From Pirellulaceae bacterium (lineage in GTDB: Bacteria; Planctomycetota; Planctomycetia; Pirellulales; Pirellulaceae): a stretch of DNA of 52,841 nucleotides. This document shows, one piece after another, positions 25,980-36,600 of this stretch. Where the stretch lies: positions 1 to 52,841 of the forward strand of contig JADHUC010000027.1 of NCBI GenBank assembly GCA_016784735.1, written 5' to 3'. How positions within the stretch are numbered: position 1 is the stretch's first letter; every line of letters starts with the position of its first letter. The position numbers were made by a program, and so were the translations under genes. The notes under the pieces are model-generated. The model was given only the letters and a program-made list of their open reading frames with translations. It had not been told where the DNA came from and searched no databases.

Positions 25980-27122
25980 ATGCCTCATCACAATAGCTTC
26001 CGCCACCAAAGATACTCCCAAGAAACCCCCAAAGGGGAATGGGAAGTACTTCGTTTGTCCAACCTGCCAGCTAGTGGGAGCAACACACCTGCGGAACGGA
26101 TGACCTGCGTAGGTGACGCGTTTCGGCAAGCGGGCGTACGAGCCGTGTACCTCGTCCACGGCACCTTTGCGGGCGACGACGCGATGGGTTTCATTCGCAA
26201 TCTGTCGCGGCTCTTCCCGGAACCGGCTGAGAAGCTGCGCCAGATCCACAAGGAAGTCTTTGACAAACTGGTCAAAGACGCGGGCAACTACACGACGGAG
26301 TTTGCCCAGGAGTTCGAGCGGTCAGTCGGCATCCCGGTCCGGCTGTTCCGCTGGTCCAGCGAGAACCAGCACATCGCTAGGGCCCACGCGGCGATATGCT
26401 TGATTGACGAGATTGCATCGCTGCAATTCGCACCCGATGATCGCGTGTTATTGTGGGGACACAGCCATGGGGGCAATGTCTTTGCCCTGATGACGAACCT
26501 CCTGGCGGCAGACCGCCGGACGCGGCACCGTTTCTTTCGTGCCTGCCGCAGCTTCTATCGGTGGCCCGTTGCGAAACGAATCGACCTGCCAGTCTGGACG
26601 CGGGTCAGGAGATTGCTTGCCCAGGACGGACAATCCCGGCGTCTGCCGAAATTGGATCTGATCACCTTCGGCACGCCGATCCGCTACGGCTGGGACACGG
26701 ACGGCTACGCCAACCTGCTTCATTTTGTGTTTCATCGCCCTCGAGCAGGGATACCCGAATACCGGACCGCGTTACCACGCTCTGTCGACGATGTGCAGTC
26801 GGCCGCCGATGGCGACTACATCCAGCATTTGGGGATTGCGGGCACGAATCTCGCACCCAACGCGTTTGCCTGGCGCACCTGGATGGCCGACGTTCGATTG
26901 GGCCGACTGCTACAGGGATCGATGCGAAGAATGGACCTTTTAGAACGGCTGAGGGCGGGCATGCGCGTTGCCGAGGAGGGAAGAACGCTTCTGCTCGATT
27001 ATGGGCCGGCCGAAGGCAACGTCGCCCAGCATCTGGCCGGCCACGCCGTCTATACGCGACTCCGCTGGCTGCCCTTCCACGCCGAAGAAGTCGCCCGCCG
27101 ACTCTACGGCGGCAGGAGGTAG
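25980..27122 (+). CDS. Alpha/beta-hydrolase-like protein, unknown substrate
   Basis: The 380-aa protein has an early beta-strand and oxyanion loop (AVYLVHGTFAGDD, about residues 55-67) and the nucleophile elbow GHSHGG (about residues 159-164), which together point to a serine hydrolase of the alpha/beta fold. A His in DYIQHLGI (about residue 283) could complete the triad. It has no signal peptide, so it is cytoplasmic or membrane-associated by other means. The start is uncertain: ATG 25980 is the longest, and ATG 26100 just before the conserved part is equally possible. The stop codon TAG is the first part of palindrome B copy 1. Neighbours give no pathway clue. Confidence 0.75.
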   Translation: MPHHNSFRHQRYSQETPKGEWEVLRLSNLPASGSNTPAERMTCVGDAFRQAGVRAVYLVHGTFAGDDAMGFIRNLSRLFPEPAEKLRQIHKEVFDKLVKDAGNYTTEFAQEFERSVGIPVRLFRWSSENQHIARAHAAICLIDEIASLQFAPDDRVLLWGHSHGGNVFALMTNLLAADRRTRHRFFRACRSFYRWPVAKRIDLPVWTRVRRLLAQDGQSRRLPKLDLITFGTPIRYGWDTDGYANLLHFVFHRPRAGIPEYRTALPRSVDDVQSAADGDYIQHLGIAGTNLAPNAFAWRTWMADVRLGRLLQGSMRRMDLLERLRAGMRVAEEGRTLLLDYGPAEGNVAQHLAGHAVYTRLRWLPFHAEEVARRLYGGRR

Positions 27123-27182
27123 CGGGATTCGCAAGAATTCCGAGAATGGTGATGTCGTCTGAACTCTTGCGAGTCCAGCTAC
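27119..27182. repeat. Palindromic repeat family B, copy 1
   Basis: An imperfect inverted repeat with about 25-bp arms beginning GTAGCGGGATTCGCAAGAA and ending with a complementary GCTAC matches at about 21 of 25 positions. The TAG at 27120-27122 is the stop codon of the hydrolase gene. The second copy (41555-41614) overlaps the lysS stop codon in the same way. It lies between convergent genes and could serve as a shared terminator. Confidence 0.88.
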
Positions 27183-27207
27183 CAACAGAATAGGGCTTGG
27201 CCGTGTA

Positions 27208-30200
27208 CTAGGGTTCCCCCGACTTGAAGTTCTTCAGGGCCAGCGATGGCTGTGGCTCCTCGACCAGTTGTGCCTCGGTGCAGGCCAGTTCGAGCATGTC
27301 GGGCGCGAGGTACCGGCAGTAGAGCAGGTACGAGGTGGGAACCAGGATCAATATGAGAAGCGTAGCGAACAAGAGACCGAAAGCCAGACTGGTCGCCATC
27401 GGTATGACAACCTGCGCCTGGAAGGACCTTTCAACAAGGATCGGCAACAAAGCAGCCACCGTGGTTACCGAAGTCAACAAAACGGGACGGAAACGACGGC
27501 GACCGGCATCCTGAATTGCTTCCAAGAGGGGCATACCGTCGCGCACGCGGCGATTCATAAAGTCGATCAGCACGATCGAGTCGTTTACGACCACGCCCGT
27601 CAAGGCCACCATCCCGAACAGGCTGAACAGCGACACGGGAATGCCGAGGAGCCAGTGCCCCGCGACGGCCCCGATGGCCGCGAAGGGGATCACGCCCAGA
27701 ATCAACAGCGGCTGCAAATAGGTGCGAAACTCCAGCGTGAGCAGTGCAAACATGCAGAGCAGGGCTACGGTAAGCCCCTTCATGAGACCACCGATCGACT
27801 CCTTCCTCTGTTCCTGCTGTCCCTCCCAGCGCACGCTAACACCGGGATATTCCGCCAAGAGTTCCGGGAGAAAGTTTTCACGTAAATCGTCAGTGATTTC
27901 CTGCGCGTTCCCCTTGGTCTCTTCCACGTCGGCCGTGATGGTGACCGAACGGAGTTGGTCCAGCCGGTTGATGGCCGAGTAACCGCGCTCGACCGTGACC
28001 TCGGCCAGTTCCGTCAAGGGGCGTTCCGCGCCGCCCCCGGTGCGGATTTGAATGTCGTCGAAGTTTGCCAGGCTGCGGCGTTCCTCGCGGGGATACCGGA
28101 CCATCAATTTGACCTCGTGTCGGCCGCGTTGAAGGCGCATCACTTCCTCGCCGTAATAGGCCGCACGAACCGTGCCGGCCAGATCCGAAAGCGGTACTCC
28201 CATGGCTTTGGCATCGTCTTTGACGGCTACTTGAAATTCCCATTTCCCAGGGCGCGAGTCGTCCACGATGTCGAAGACTCCGGGGTATTCCTTGAGCTTT
28301 TGCTTGCACCGTTCGACCGCCTCCTCCAGTTGTTCCATGCGTTCGGGGGCCGCAAGCAGTCGGACTTCGAGCGGGGCGCCGCCCGGGCCAATGCCCGTCG
28401 AACCGAACGTGAGAGCTTCGTAGCCCGCGGTCAAGTGCTTTTGCTCGCCCGACTCGGCGTCGGCGAGGCCCGTGAGAACCCGTTTTCGCCATCGAGCGAC
28501 AACATCCATGCTGGTGACGTCGCCTCGATCCTCCGTCGCCTTCAACTCCACCGCGACTTGACCGACGTGGCTGCCGCCCCCGGTCGAAATGGCACCGGTC
28601 ACCATGTCCCCCGCAATCTGCTGGCCCACGATTCGGTGAGTAAGCACAACGACCGGATTGTCCTCCTGGGCCAATTCGTCGTTCACTTGCCAAATCGCCT
28701 TTTCCACCAAACGGGTTGCCTCGTCGGTAATGCGGGCGGACGTGCCGTCGGGATACTGAATGGACGCGGAAATGGAATTGCCATCGAGTTTGGGGAACAC
28801 GTTGAACGGCACGATTCCTCCCAGAATCAGGCCGACCGAAATCATCAAGAAGGCGGCCGCCGAAGTGAGAACGATGGATGGATGTCGCAAGGACCATCGA
28901 ATCATCGACATATACCCCCGATTGATGACGACATCCAGAAACCGGCTCGTCAGGTCGTTCAACCAATGGCTGCCACGGACAAGCGGGTACAGGAAGAACC
29001 AGGCCACGCTGACCACGCCCAACCAGGCCAGCCCGAAAGTCCAGCGGATCACGCCGGGAAAGCGCCGGACAAATCGCCGCGCGCGGTGGACGGGGCTCTT
29101 TGAATCATCCGTTCCATTTCCCTCGTCGCGCTCGCCGCTATGAGCCAGATGACAGGGCAAGATAAACGTGCTTTCGACTAACGAGATGACCAGCATCGCA
29201 ATGACCACCATCGGCATCACCGCAATGAATTTGCCCATGATTCCAGGCACTAACATGAGCGGAACAAAAGCGATGATCGTCGTGGTCACCGAGGCCAGTA
29301 CCGACGGCAGCACTTCGACCGTACCGTCGACCGCCGCAGAAACAAACTGCTTTCCCATCTGGCGATGCGCGTAGATGTTCTCGCCAACAACGATGGCATC
29401 GTCCACCACGATGCCCAGTGCCATAAGAAACGCGAACATGGACAGCATGTTCAGCGTTTGGCCCGTGTAGAGCATGATCGCACAGGCCCCGAGGACCGCA
29501 ATCGGGATTCCCAACGCGACCCAGAAGGCCAGCCGAATTTCCAGAAACGCCGCCAGTACCAGGAATACCAGCGCCAGCCCCTGTATTCCGTTCTTAGCCA
29601 ACATGTGCAGGCGGTCCTCGACCACGACGGACACGTCTGCCCAGTAGCGCAGCCGGTAGCCTTGGGGCAGCCGGAAGCCGGCGGATTCGCCGCGATCTCT
29701 GACTTCATTGACGAAATCTTGAACCTCCTTGGTGATGGCCAGCAGATCTTCTTTGGCCGTCTTATCGACCTTGATAACCAATGCCGGTTTGCCGTTGATT
29801 CGGTGCGGGGTGGCAACGACGATTCCGCCGTCCGCTTCGAGCGTTTCCTCTTCCGTTTCGGCCACCGCCAAGCGATGCTCGGCGGTCACGTCCTCGAATT
29901 CATCGCGCACCTCACCCAGATCGCCGACGGTCAGCACCACGCCGCTGGCATCTGTTACAAGCGGGATCTTGGCAATTTCGTGGCCGATCTCATGCTTGTT
30001 CTTGCCGCGGAGCAGGACCTCCTGCGAGTCCGTCCTCATGGTTCCGCCTGGGACCTCGATGTTCTCCTGGCGGACGATGCGCGCCACATCCTGCAGCGTC
30101 AGTCCATATTTGCGCAACGTCAGTTCGGGGATTTCGATGTCGATCTGATATTGCTTGGTGCCGAGCAACTCGGCTTGAGAAACCGACTTCAGTTGCAGCA

Positions 30201-30702
30201 GCGCGTTGCGGACGCGCTCGGCAACGTCGCGCAAGGCTACCTCGGCCTCGGGACTGTCATCGTCGGGTCCAATCACGCCGACTTGGATCGCTTCCCGGCG
30301 AAGCGTGATCTGTTTGATTTCCGGGTCCTCCGCCAACTCCGGTAAACTGGGAATACGTTCCACTTCGGATCGGATCTCGTTCAGGACTTTCTGCGCGTCG
30401 GGAACGTCGCTTTCCAACTCGAGAATCACGTTGCCCACACCCTCGCGAGCGACCGAATTCACGTTCTTGATGCCGTCGATCGCCTGCACCGCTTCTTCGA
30501 GCTTCTGGCAAATCCCTTCTTCGACCTCTTCGGGACTTGCACCTGGATAGGGAACGGTGATCAGAACGATCTCCAGTTCGAACTCGGGAAACACCTCGCG
30601 ATGGAGGAAATACAGACTGACCGCCCCCACGATCAGGATGGCCGCCATCAGCGTGTTCATCGCCGGAGTATTGTCGATGGCCCACTTGATGAAAGACTTC
30701 AT
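27208..30702 (-). CDS. RND-family efflux pump inner-membrane subunit (HAE-1-like)
   Basis: The 1164-aa protein has RND architecture: a short cytoplasmic start and a first helix (about residues 11-33), a large periplasmic domain, a helix bundle, a second periplasmic domain and a final helix bundle. The proton-relay pair is visible as GIVVDDAIVVGEN (about residue 425), typical of HAE-1 drug-type pumps. MALTGVVVNDSIVLIDF marks the equivalent helix of the second half. Family members are trimeric proton antiporters exporting hydrophobic compounds with an adaptor and an outer-membrane channel. The start codon overlaps the adaptor's stop by 4 bp, which implies translational coupling. No TolC-like gene is nearby. 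Confidence 0.95.
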   Translation of the reverse strand: MKSFIKWAIDNTPAMNTLMAAILIVGAVSLYFLHREVFPEFELEIVLITVPYPGASPEEVEEGICQKLEEAVQAIDGIKNVNSVAREGVGNVILELESDVPDAQKVLNEIRSEVERIPSLPELAEDPEIKQITLRREAIQVGVIGPDDDSPEAEVALRDVAERVRNALLQLKSVSQAELLGTKQYQIDIEIPELTLRKYGLTLQDVARIVRQENIEVPGGTMRTDSQEVLLRGKNKHEIGHEIAKIPLVTDASGVVLTVGDLGEVRDEFEDVTAEHRLAVAETEEETLEADGGIVVATPHRINGKPALVIKVDKTAKEDLLAITKEVQDFVNEVRDRGESAGFRLPQGYRLRYWADVSVVVEDRLHMLAKNGIQGLALVFLVLAAFLEIRLAFWVALGIPIAVLGACAIMLYTGQTLNMLSMFAFLMALGIVVDDAIVVGENIYAHRQMGKQFVSAAVDGTVEVLPSVLASVTTTIIAFVPLMLVPGIMGKFIAVMPMVVIAMLVISLVESTFILPCHLAHSGERDEGNGTDDSKSPVHRARRFVRRFPGVIRWTFGLAWLGVVSVAWFFLYPLVRGSHWLNDLTSRFLDVVINRGYMSMIRWSLRHPSIVLTSAAAFLMISVGLILGGIVPFNVFPKLDGNSISASIQYPDGTSARITDEATRLVEKAIWQVNDELAQEDNPVVVLTHRIVGQQIAGDMVTGAISTGGGSHVGQVAVELKATEDRGDVTSMDVVARWRKRVLTGLADAESGEQKHLTAGYEALTFGSTGIGPGGAPLEVRLLAAPERMEQLEEAVERCKQKLKEYPGVFDIVDDSRPGKWEFQVAVKDDAKAMGVPLSDLAGTVRAAYYGEEVMRLQRGRHEVKLMVRYPREERRSLANFDDIQIRTGGGAERPLTELAEVTVERGYSAINRLDQLRSVTITADVEETKGNAQEITDDLRENFLPELLAEYPGVSVRWEGQQEQRKESIGGLMKGLTVALLCMFALLTLEFRTYLQPLLILGVIPFAAIGAVAGHWLLGIPVSLFSLFGMVALTGVVVNDSIVLIDFMNRRVRDGMPLLEAIQDAGRRRFRPVLLTSVTTVAALLPILVERSFQAQVVIPMATSLAFGLLFATLLILILVPTSYLLYCRYLAPDMLELACTEAQLVEEPQPSLALKNFKSGEP

Positions 30703-32126
30703 TTCGTTTCACTTTCCGTCGCCAAAGTCACCTCAGGGGCCCCAGTCGCTGTTTGGTCCGGCTTTCCTTCTTTGACCGTCATGCCATCCGTGACGTCGCC
30801 CAGCGGTGTAACCACAACCTTGTCGTCAACTCGCAGGCTGTCGTCTTTGGCTCGCAAGACGGCTACTCCGTCGGCAATCGCGACGACCTGGACGTCTAAC
30901 GTGTGAAGCCGCCCTTCGCGTATCCGGTACACCTTATTGCCGGGCTGAACCGCCATTTCATCCACTTCGAGCAGCTTGGCTTTGGGCTTCGCGCGGATTT
31001 CCAGGCCGACAAACATGCCACGCACCAGCGCCGGGGGCCCGGTCGTTGGCTCGACGAAGCCGGCGGCGGTGCGGAGTTTCACGTCTCGCGGCGAATCGAC
31101 GCGCACCCGGCAGGGGACCGTTCGCGTTCTCTCGTCGACCCCGATGCCGTCATAGCGCCACAAGACGCCTTGCCAAACGTACTCTTCATCCGAAAGTCGG
31201 TAGACGACGGTCACGGGCGTCTCGGGAAGCTGGTAATCCGTCATCGCCTCCTCCCGGTCGGCAAACGCAGCCTGCTTGGCCACCTGGCTCCAGATCCAGT
31301 ACAATTCGTCCATCCGGAGACGGCATTGCACCTCCACGGTCGACGTCTCTTCCAGCGTCACCAGCGGCGTGCCTCTCTGCACATAGGAGTTCTCCTGCAC
31401 GGATTCCGTTACCACCATGCCGTCGATGGGCGATGTGATCTGAGTCCGCTCAAGATCCTCGACGGCTTGCTCCAGTCGCACCTGGGTCACGCCCCTGACG
31501 CTTGTAAGTCGCGTGCGGCTGGTCGTTAACAGGTTAAGTTGATTGCTCAACGTTAACAGCGAGTTTCGCGCCTGCAGCACGCCGCGTTTCGCCTGATCGA
31601 CCGAGGCATCGGTTGTCGCTCCGCGGGCCATCAGTTTCTGCTCCCGATCGAGTTCGTTCTGCTGTAGTTCGAACTCGTCCTCAGCCAGCTTGATCAGCGT
31701 TTGCGTGCTGGCGACTTGTACCTCGAGTTCTTCCAGCGATGCGACCGCCTGCTCGAGTTCCTTATCGAGTCGTCGCTTTTCGCGATCGTAGTCGCCAGGG
31801 TCGATCTGCAGCAGAAGCTGGCCTTTCTGCACGAATCTCCCTGCGCGGCAGACATCTGCTTTTGAGACGATGCGTCCTGCCACTTCGGCCGATAGGGACA
31901 CTTCGACGTACGGAACGACGCGGCCATCGTTTCTTATCGTCAGCGCGCCCTCGTGCAGCTTGACGGGTGCCGTATCGACCTCTGGAGCGCCCTTCTTTTC
32001 ACCCGCTTGCTTCGATGCTTCGGACTTTTGTTTCAATAAGAAAAAGCCACCGGCGCCGAAGGCCAGTATCACCAGGGGCGCGATGATTCGTATCATCTCT
32101 TGGACCGAGTCGCGATTGTTCGACAT
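30699..32126 (-). CDS. RND efflux periplasmic adaptor (membrane fusion protein)
   Basis: The 475-aa protein has an N-terminal membrane anchor (about residues 11-27), a split lipoyl domain (first half about 65-100, second half about 230-255 around ITSPIDGMVV), and between them a long alpha-helical hairpin (about 105-215, rich in Leu/Glu/Gln). Beta-barrel and membrane-proximal domains follow. It links the RND pump to an outer-membrane channel. AAGAGG lies upstream of the ATG. It is transcribed just after the TetR gene (54 bp) and overlaps the pump gene, so regulator, adaptor and pump form one operon. Confidence 0.93.
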   Translation of the reverse strand: MSNNRDSVQEMIRIIAPLVILAFGAGGFFLLKQKSEASKQAGEKKGAPEVDTAPVKLHEGALTIRNDGRVVPYVEVSLSAEVAGRIVSKADVCRAGRFVQKGQLLLQIDPGDYDREKRRLDKELEQAVASLEELEVQVASTQTLIKLAEDEFELQQNELDREQKLMARGATTDASVDQAKRGVLQARNSLLTLSNQLNLLTTSRTRLTSVRGVTQVRLEQAVEDLERTQITSPIDGMVVTESVQENSYVQRGTPLVTLEETSTVEVQCRLRMDELYWIWSQVAKQAAFADREEAMTDYQLPETPVTVVYRLSDEEYVWQGVLWRYDGIGVDERTRTVPCRVRVDSPRDVKLRTAAGFVEPTTGPPALVRGMFVGLEIRAKPKAKLLEVDEMAVQPGNKVYRIREGRLHTLDVQVVAIADGVAVLRAKDDSLRVDDKVVVTPLGDVTDGMTVKEGKPDQTATGAPEVTLATESETK

Positions 32127-32180
32127 GTCGTCGCCTCTTCGAAGTAGATTCCCTGCGCGTTGATAATTCTTCGACTGGGG

Positions 32181-32807
32181 TCAGGGGGCAAGCGGTGAAG
32201 CCAAACCCATCGCTGCCAGGCTGAACTGCGTGATGTGATCGACCAATTGGTCGATTTGGTAGTGGGCTTCTCGTTCCTCTTCACCAACTAGCACTGTGAC
32301 GACATGGCTGGCAACGTGATAGTGAAGCGCCTGCCCAACGATGCTAAAAGCAACCTGATGGCATCTGTAGGCCGGGACATCCGCGGGCAGGATCTCTCCG
32401 AGGATGTCCAGCAACTGCCCAAAACGATCGCGAATGTGGGCTTCCACTAACTCGCGGCAAGCGAAGGTCGGCTCAAGCATCTCCCGGTTCATGAGCTGGC
32501 GCTGCCAGGGAGTCCGCTCGCTGAGCATTCGCGTCAACATGGCTTTGATCTGGTCGCGAAGCTTCGTTTCCGGCGTCGTGCCCGGTGGCCATTCGAGCAG
32601 TTCGTCCGGCTGGCCGCTGGGTTGGTGGGCACGCTTGACCGCCTCGGTGTAAAGATGCTCTTTGTCGCCAAAGTGATAGTTTACAGCCGCCACGTTGACG
32701 TTCGCCTGGCCGCAGATTTCGCGGATCGTCGTTGCTTGAAATCCCTTCTCGGCGAAAATAGGACCCGCCACATTGAGGATTCGAGTTCGCGCGTCATCTT
32801 CTGACAT
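32181..32807 (-). CDS. TetR-family transcriptional regulator
   Basis: The 208-aa protein has an N-terminal TetR helix-turn-helix (TTIREICGQANVNVAAVNYHF at about residues 23-43, GDKEHLY following) and a C-terminal helical domain for ligand binding and dimerisation; it resembles the CerR/DUF1956 type. The ATG at 32807 follows GGAG at about 9 bases; a GTG 5 codons upstream is less likely. As first gene of the tetR-adaptor-pump set, it probably represses its own operon and releases on binding a pump substrate. A near-palindrome inside its promoter (32858-32873) is the natural operator. Confidence 0.92.
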   Translation of the reverse strand: MSEDDARTRILNVAGPIFAEKGFQATTIREICGQANVNVAAVNYHFGDKEHLYTEAVKRAHQPSGQPDELLEWPPGTTPETKLRDQIKAMLTRMLSERTPWQRQLMNREMLEPTFACRELVEAHIRDRFGQLLDILGEILPADVPAYRCHQVAFSIVGQALHYHVASHVVTVLVGEEEREAHYQIDQLVDHITQFSLAAMGLASPLAP

Positions 32808-32851
32808 ATCGCACAGCTCCACGACTTTCCAGCCAACACCCGATTAAAACC

Positions 32852-32879
32852 ATTGTATTAAACAGTTGTTTGACGTCAA
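32852..32879 (-). promoter_or_regulatory. tetR promoter with operator-like palindrome in the spacer
   Basis: On the minus strand, -35 TTGACG (32874-32879) and -10 TACAAT (32852-32857) are separated by exactly 16 bp. The spacer itself reads TCAAACAACTGTTTAA, a palindrome with 7-bp arms (6 of 7 matching) and a 2-bp centre. A TetR dimer bound there would block RNA polymerase. The -10 lies about 45 bp before the tetR ATG. Confidence 0.7.
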
Positions 32880-32919
32880 TCCTCGCTGACAGGCTCTGTC
32901 CGGCGTCTCTCGTCCGCCA

Positions 32920-32984
32920 CACAAGCCCGAAGCGCAAGCGAGGGATGGACAACGGTTTACCCTCGCTGGCGCGTCGGGTTTGTG
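32920..32984. repeat. Repeat family G: 25-bp inverted repeat
   Basis: Arms 32920-32944 (CACAAGCCCGAAGCGCAAGC...) and 32960-32984 match at 22 of 25 positions around a 15-nt loop. The element lies in the 301-bp divergent space between tetR and the gene at 33109, upstream of the tetR promoter. A decayed relative may lie at about 49154-49211. The rest of this spacer shows no gene. Confidence 0.88.
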
Positions 32985-33108
32985 TTCGGCTGAAACCGTG
33001 GATGGAAAGGGCTCGGCGAGTTATGATGAGTTGCATTGAGGGCCTGGATGGGGGCCAGAGCAAAGGCGAGGAAGAAGTGTCATATCAATCGAACCTGGAG
33101 GTCGGCAA

Positions 33109-33603
33109 ATGAAGATCGCGATTTCTCTGTTGATTTTGACCATCGCCAGCGGGGTTGCGGGGCCACGCTCCTTGGCGGATGTGCCGCGAGACGCGCCGGG
33201 CAAGCCGATCGCGCACGAAGTCCACGACGGCTACTTCGTCTCCAACAAGTTCGAGCCGAAGTCGCCGGCTTCGTTCGTCATAATCCAGAATCGCAAGCGC
33301 TTCGATACGGTTTTCGGGGTGGCTTTCGTGATGGGCGACAAGTCGAATCGGCTCAAGCCCGATGCGTTCAAGTCGAGAATGGTCATTGGTGCGATCAAGC
33401 GGGGCCCGGCGCATTCGACCTACAAAGTCGCCAGCGTGACCGTCCAGAAAAGCACCTTGTACCTAAGCTACGAGGCCAAGTCCGGTGTTCCGGGGTCGGC
33501 CACCTTTGCCTGCCCGCTGATCGTTTCGGTGCCAAAAGGAAAGTACGCCGCCGTGGTGTTCGTGGAGAACGAGAAGCCGGTCAAGACCGTTGCACTCAAG
33601 TGA
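33109..33603 (+). CDS. Exported protein of unknown function
   Basis: The 164-aa product has a clear Sec signal (about residues 1-23) and a mature part of alternating beta strands (ASFVIIQNRKRFDTVFGVAF, then YKVASVTVQKSTLYLSYEAK and YAAVVFVENEKPVKTV). There are no motifs I recognise. A single Cys (ACPLIV) argues against a disulfide-built fold. GAGGTCGG precedes the ATG. It is convergent with the large acyltransferase fusion gene, with only 10 bp between stop codons, and divergent from tetR. Confidence 0.78.
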   Translation: MKIAISLLILTIASGVAGPRSLADVPRDAPGKPIAHEVHDGYFVSNKFEPKSPASFVIIQNRKRFDTVFGVAFVMGDKSNRLKPDAFKSRMVIGAIKRGPAHSTYKVASVTVQKSTLYLSYEAKSGVPGSATFACPLIVSVPKGKYAAVVFVENEKPVKTVALK

Positions 33604-33613
33604 CGGTTCACCC

Positions 33614-36600
33614 TCAAGAATCTTGCCCGAACGTATCCACCGCTACCTGCTTGATGCCTCTCAAGTCCAGCTTGCCGGTGCCGAGGACGGGTACTTCGTC
33701 CACTTGATGAAAGCTGCTTTCGGAGGGGATGTAGATGTTGGGCAGGCCCTCGTCGGCCAGGGCCTTTCGCAGTTCGGCCGGCGTCTTGTCGATGGCCGTG
33801 TGTAGCACGATCAAACGCTCGCCTTTTTTCTCGTCTCCCACGGCCGTTACCGCGACGCGCAGGCTACCGTCGTCACTCGGTCCGATCGCGGTGGCCAGCA
33901 ACTCTTCGATTTTGATGTGAGGCACCATTTCGCCGCCGATTTTCGAAAAGCGGCTCTGCCGGCCCGTGATGTGAATGAAGCCGTCTTCGTCCACCAGCCC
34001 CACGTCGCCGGTCATGTACCAGCCGTCTTTGATCACCTCGGCAGTCAGATCGTCGCGTCCGAAGTAGCCCTTCATGACGTTCGGGCCTTTGATCCAAAGC
34101 ATCCCCGTTTGGCCCGCGCCCAACTCTTCGCCGCTGTCCAAATCGGTGATCTTGGCACTGACGCCTGGAATCGGGCGGCCCACCGATCCTTCTCGGCTGT
34201 CGGCATGGGAATCATCCTGCGAGCGGCTGGGAGGGATATTCACCGATACCAGCGGCGAAAGCTCGGTCGTCCCGTAGCCTTCCATTGGTCGCACACCGAA
34301 CTTCTTCTCGAATGCGTCTGAGACTTCTTTGGGCAGTTTTTCCGCACCTGCCACCACCACATCCAATGATTCGAGTTCCTCTTTGTCGCAGCGGCGGGTG
34401 TAGGTTCGCAGGAACGTAGGAGTGACCAAAAGCACTGTGCCGCCATGATTCTTGCACAGCTTGCCGATCTGCTTCGCGTCCAGGGGACTAAAGTGGTAGG
34501 CGCCTTTCACGTCGATCATCATGACGGTCCACAGGGTCACGGTGAAACCGAACGAATGGAAGAACGGAAGGATGCCGACCACCACATCGTTTCGCGTCAG
34601 ACTGATGACTTGTTCGATCGCATCGACGTTCGAGCCGATATTGGCTTCGGTCAACATGACGCCTTTCGGCTGTCCGGTCGACCCCGAAGTGAAGATGACT
34701 GTCGCCAGATCATCCGCTTGCGCTTGGCGCAGTCCAAGGAATCGTTCCAGTAGACCGGCCGGCATCAAGTAGGCGCCGAGCACGCCGTTGAGCTTGTCGC
34801 CTAGTGTCGGCTTGTTGCGGAAATCTTCCAGGTAGACGATCTTGGCGTCCGGCTCCAGCTTCACCTTCTCCATAAACTTCCGGCTGGTCACTACGTGTTT
34901 GATTCCGGCTTGAGTAATGCAGTCGTTGATCACTTCCGAAGTGACCGTGTAGTTCAAGTTCACCGGCACGCGGCGGTCCAGCGTGACTGCCATGTTCGCC
35001 ACGACGCCGCCGACCGATGGCGGCAGCAACAGGCCGACGAAGCGTTCGTCATCGGCCAGGACATGGCGCAAGAGCAGACGTCGCAGGATCATGGACCGCA
35101 TCAGCAGGCCGCCGCCGGTCAACTCGTTGCCGGTGGAATCGGCGATCTTCGAGCCGCGTTTCCGTTTCTTGCAGGTGCGCACAAACGACTGTGCCAGCCC
35201 GGTCATCCGTTCTGTTCGTTTTGCCACCGCTGTCGCTCCCAGATTTTGAACCGCCCGCCGCACCTGGTGCACGTCATCAGGATCGACGACGGGTCGGCCG
35301 AAGTGAATCGAGATCGGATAGGGCCACTTCTTCGGACGTTTCCAGAAAAACCTACCCCGCTCAAAGCTAAAGATACTACCCCACAGTTCGTCAAGATAGA
35401 CGGGAACCACGGGAACCTCGGCACCTTCCAGGATTTTCATCAATCCGGGCTTGAACGTCTGAAGCTGCCCTGTACGGGTCATCCGGCCTTCGGGGAAGAT
35501 GCACACCAGCTCGCCGTTCTGCAACGCTTGGCGGGCCGTTTGAAGTGCCGCGACGATTGCCTTGGGACGTGGCCTAATCATGATGACGCCAAACAGCCTG
35601 GCCAATCGCTTGACCCATTTGTTCTGAAGGTGGCCGGCAAAGGCCACGACGCGAACGGGGCGTGAGCTGGTCAGCAGCATCAAGATCCCGTCCAACCACG
35701 AAACGTGATTGGCCACCAGCAACGCGCCACCGCGCTCGGGCAGATTGTCGTGGCCGTCGACGCGTATGCGATAGACCGTCTTGCTTGCCAGCCAGACGAC
35801 GAACCGAATGCTGGCCTGCGGAATCAACCATACGATGTAGATGAATACGGGAATGGTGAACAAGCCGCTGAGCAAGAAAATCTGTCGCGACGTAAACAGC
35901 GGCTCGCCGCCACGCAACGGGGCTCGAAGGCCCAGGAACAACACGGCGGTCAGCAAGATGCCGAAGAACGTGAGGAAGTTGCTGGCGGCCAGCACGGACC
36001 CGCGCGATTCTGGTGGGCTGCGGTGCTGCATATAGGCGGCCAACGGCACGTTGAACAGACCGGCGCTGACGCCCAGAGCGAATAGCAAAACGCCGGCAAA
36101 CACGTAGCTGGGTGTCATCGAAGCGGCAGTGTCGATCAGATCGCCCGGTACGGTAAACAGCAGCATCGCGCTCAAGGCGACACCGCCTGCGCCCAATGGC
36201 AAGATTCCCAATTCCACGCGCCCGCCCGACCAGATGCCTGCCAACACGCTGCCCAATCCGACACCGGCCACCAACGACAACAACAGCGGTACAATCTCCA
36301 CTTGTTTGGTGGCCCCATTATCGAACGCGAACTGGTCGATGTTCTGTTGGGCCAAAGATCCCACGGACCAGAAGAACATGAGCCCAAAGGCAACCCGCAA
36401 TAATGGGCGACTGAATGCTAGCGTCCGCAGATCTCGAATCACCTGCGTCGCCGCGTTCCAGGGGAATGCTCTCGCCGGATTGGCCGCGGCCAGCCTGGCA
36501 ATCATCAAACTGAACGCCCAACCCACAACGGCCACGCCGATCAACACCACAGCCGACACGACGACCCCGCGTGCAAAATCGACTCTAACCAGATCCGCCA

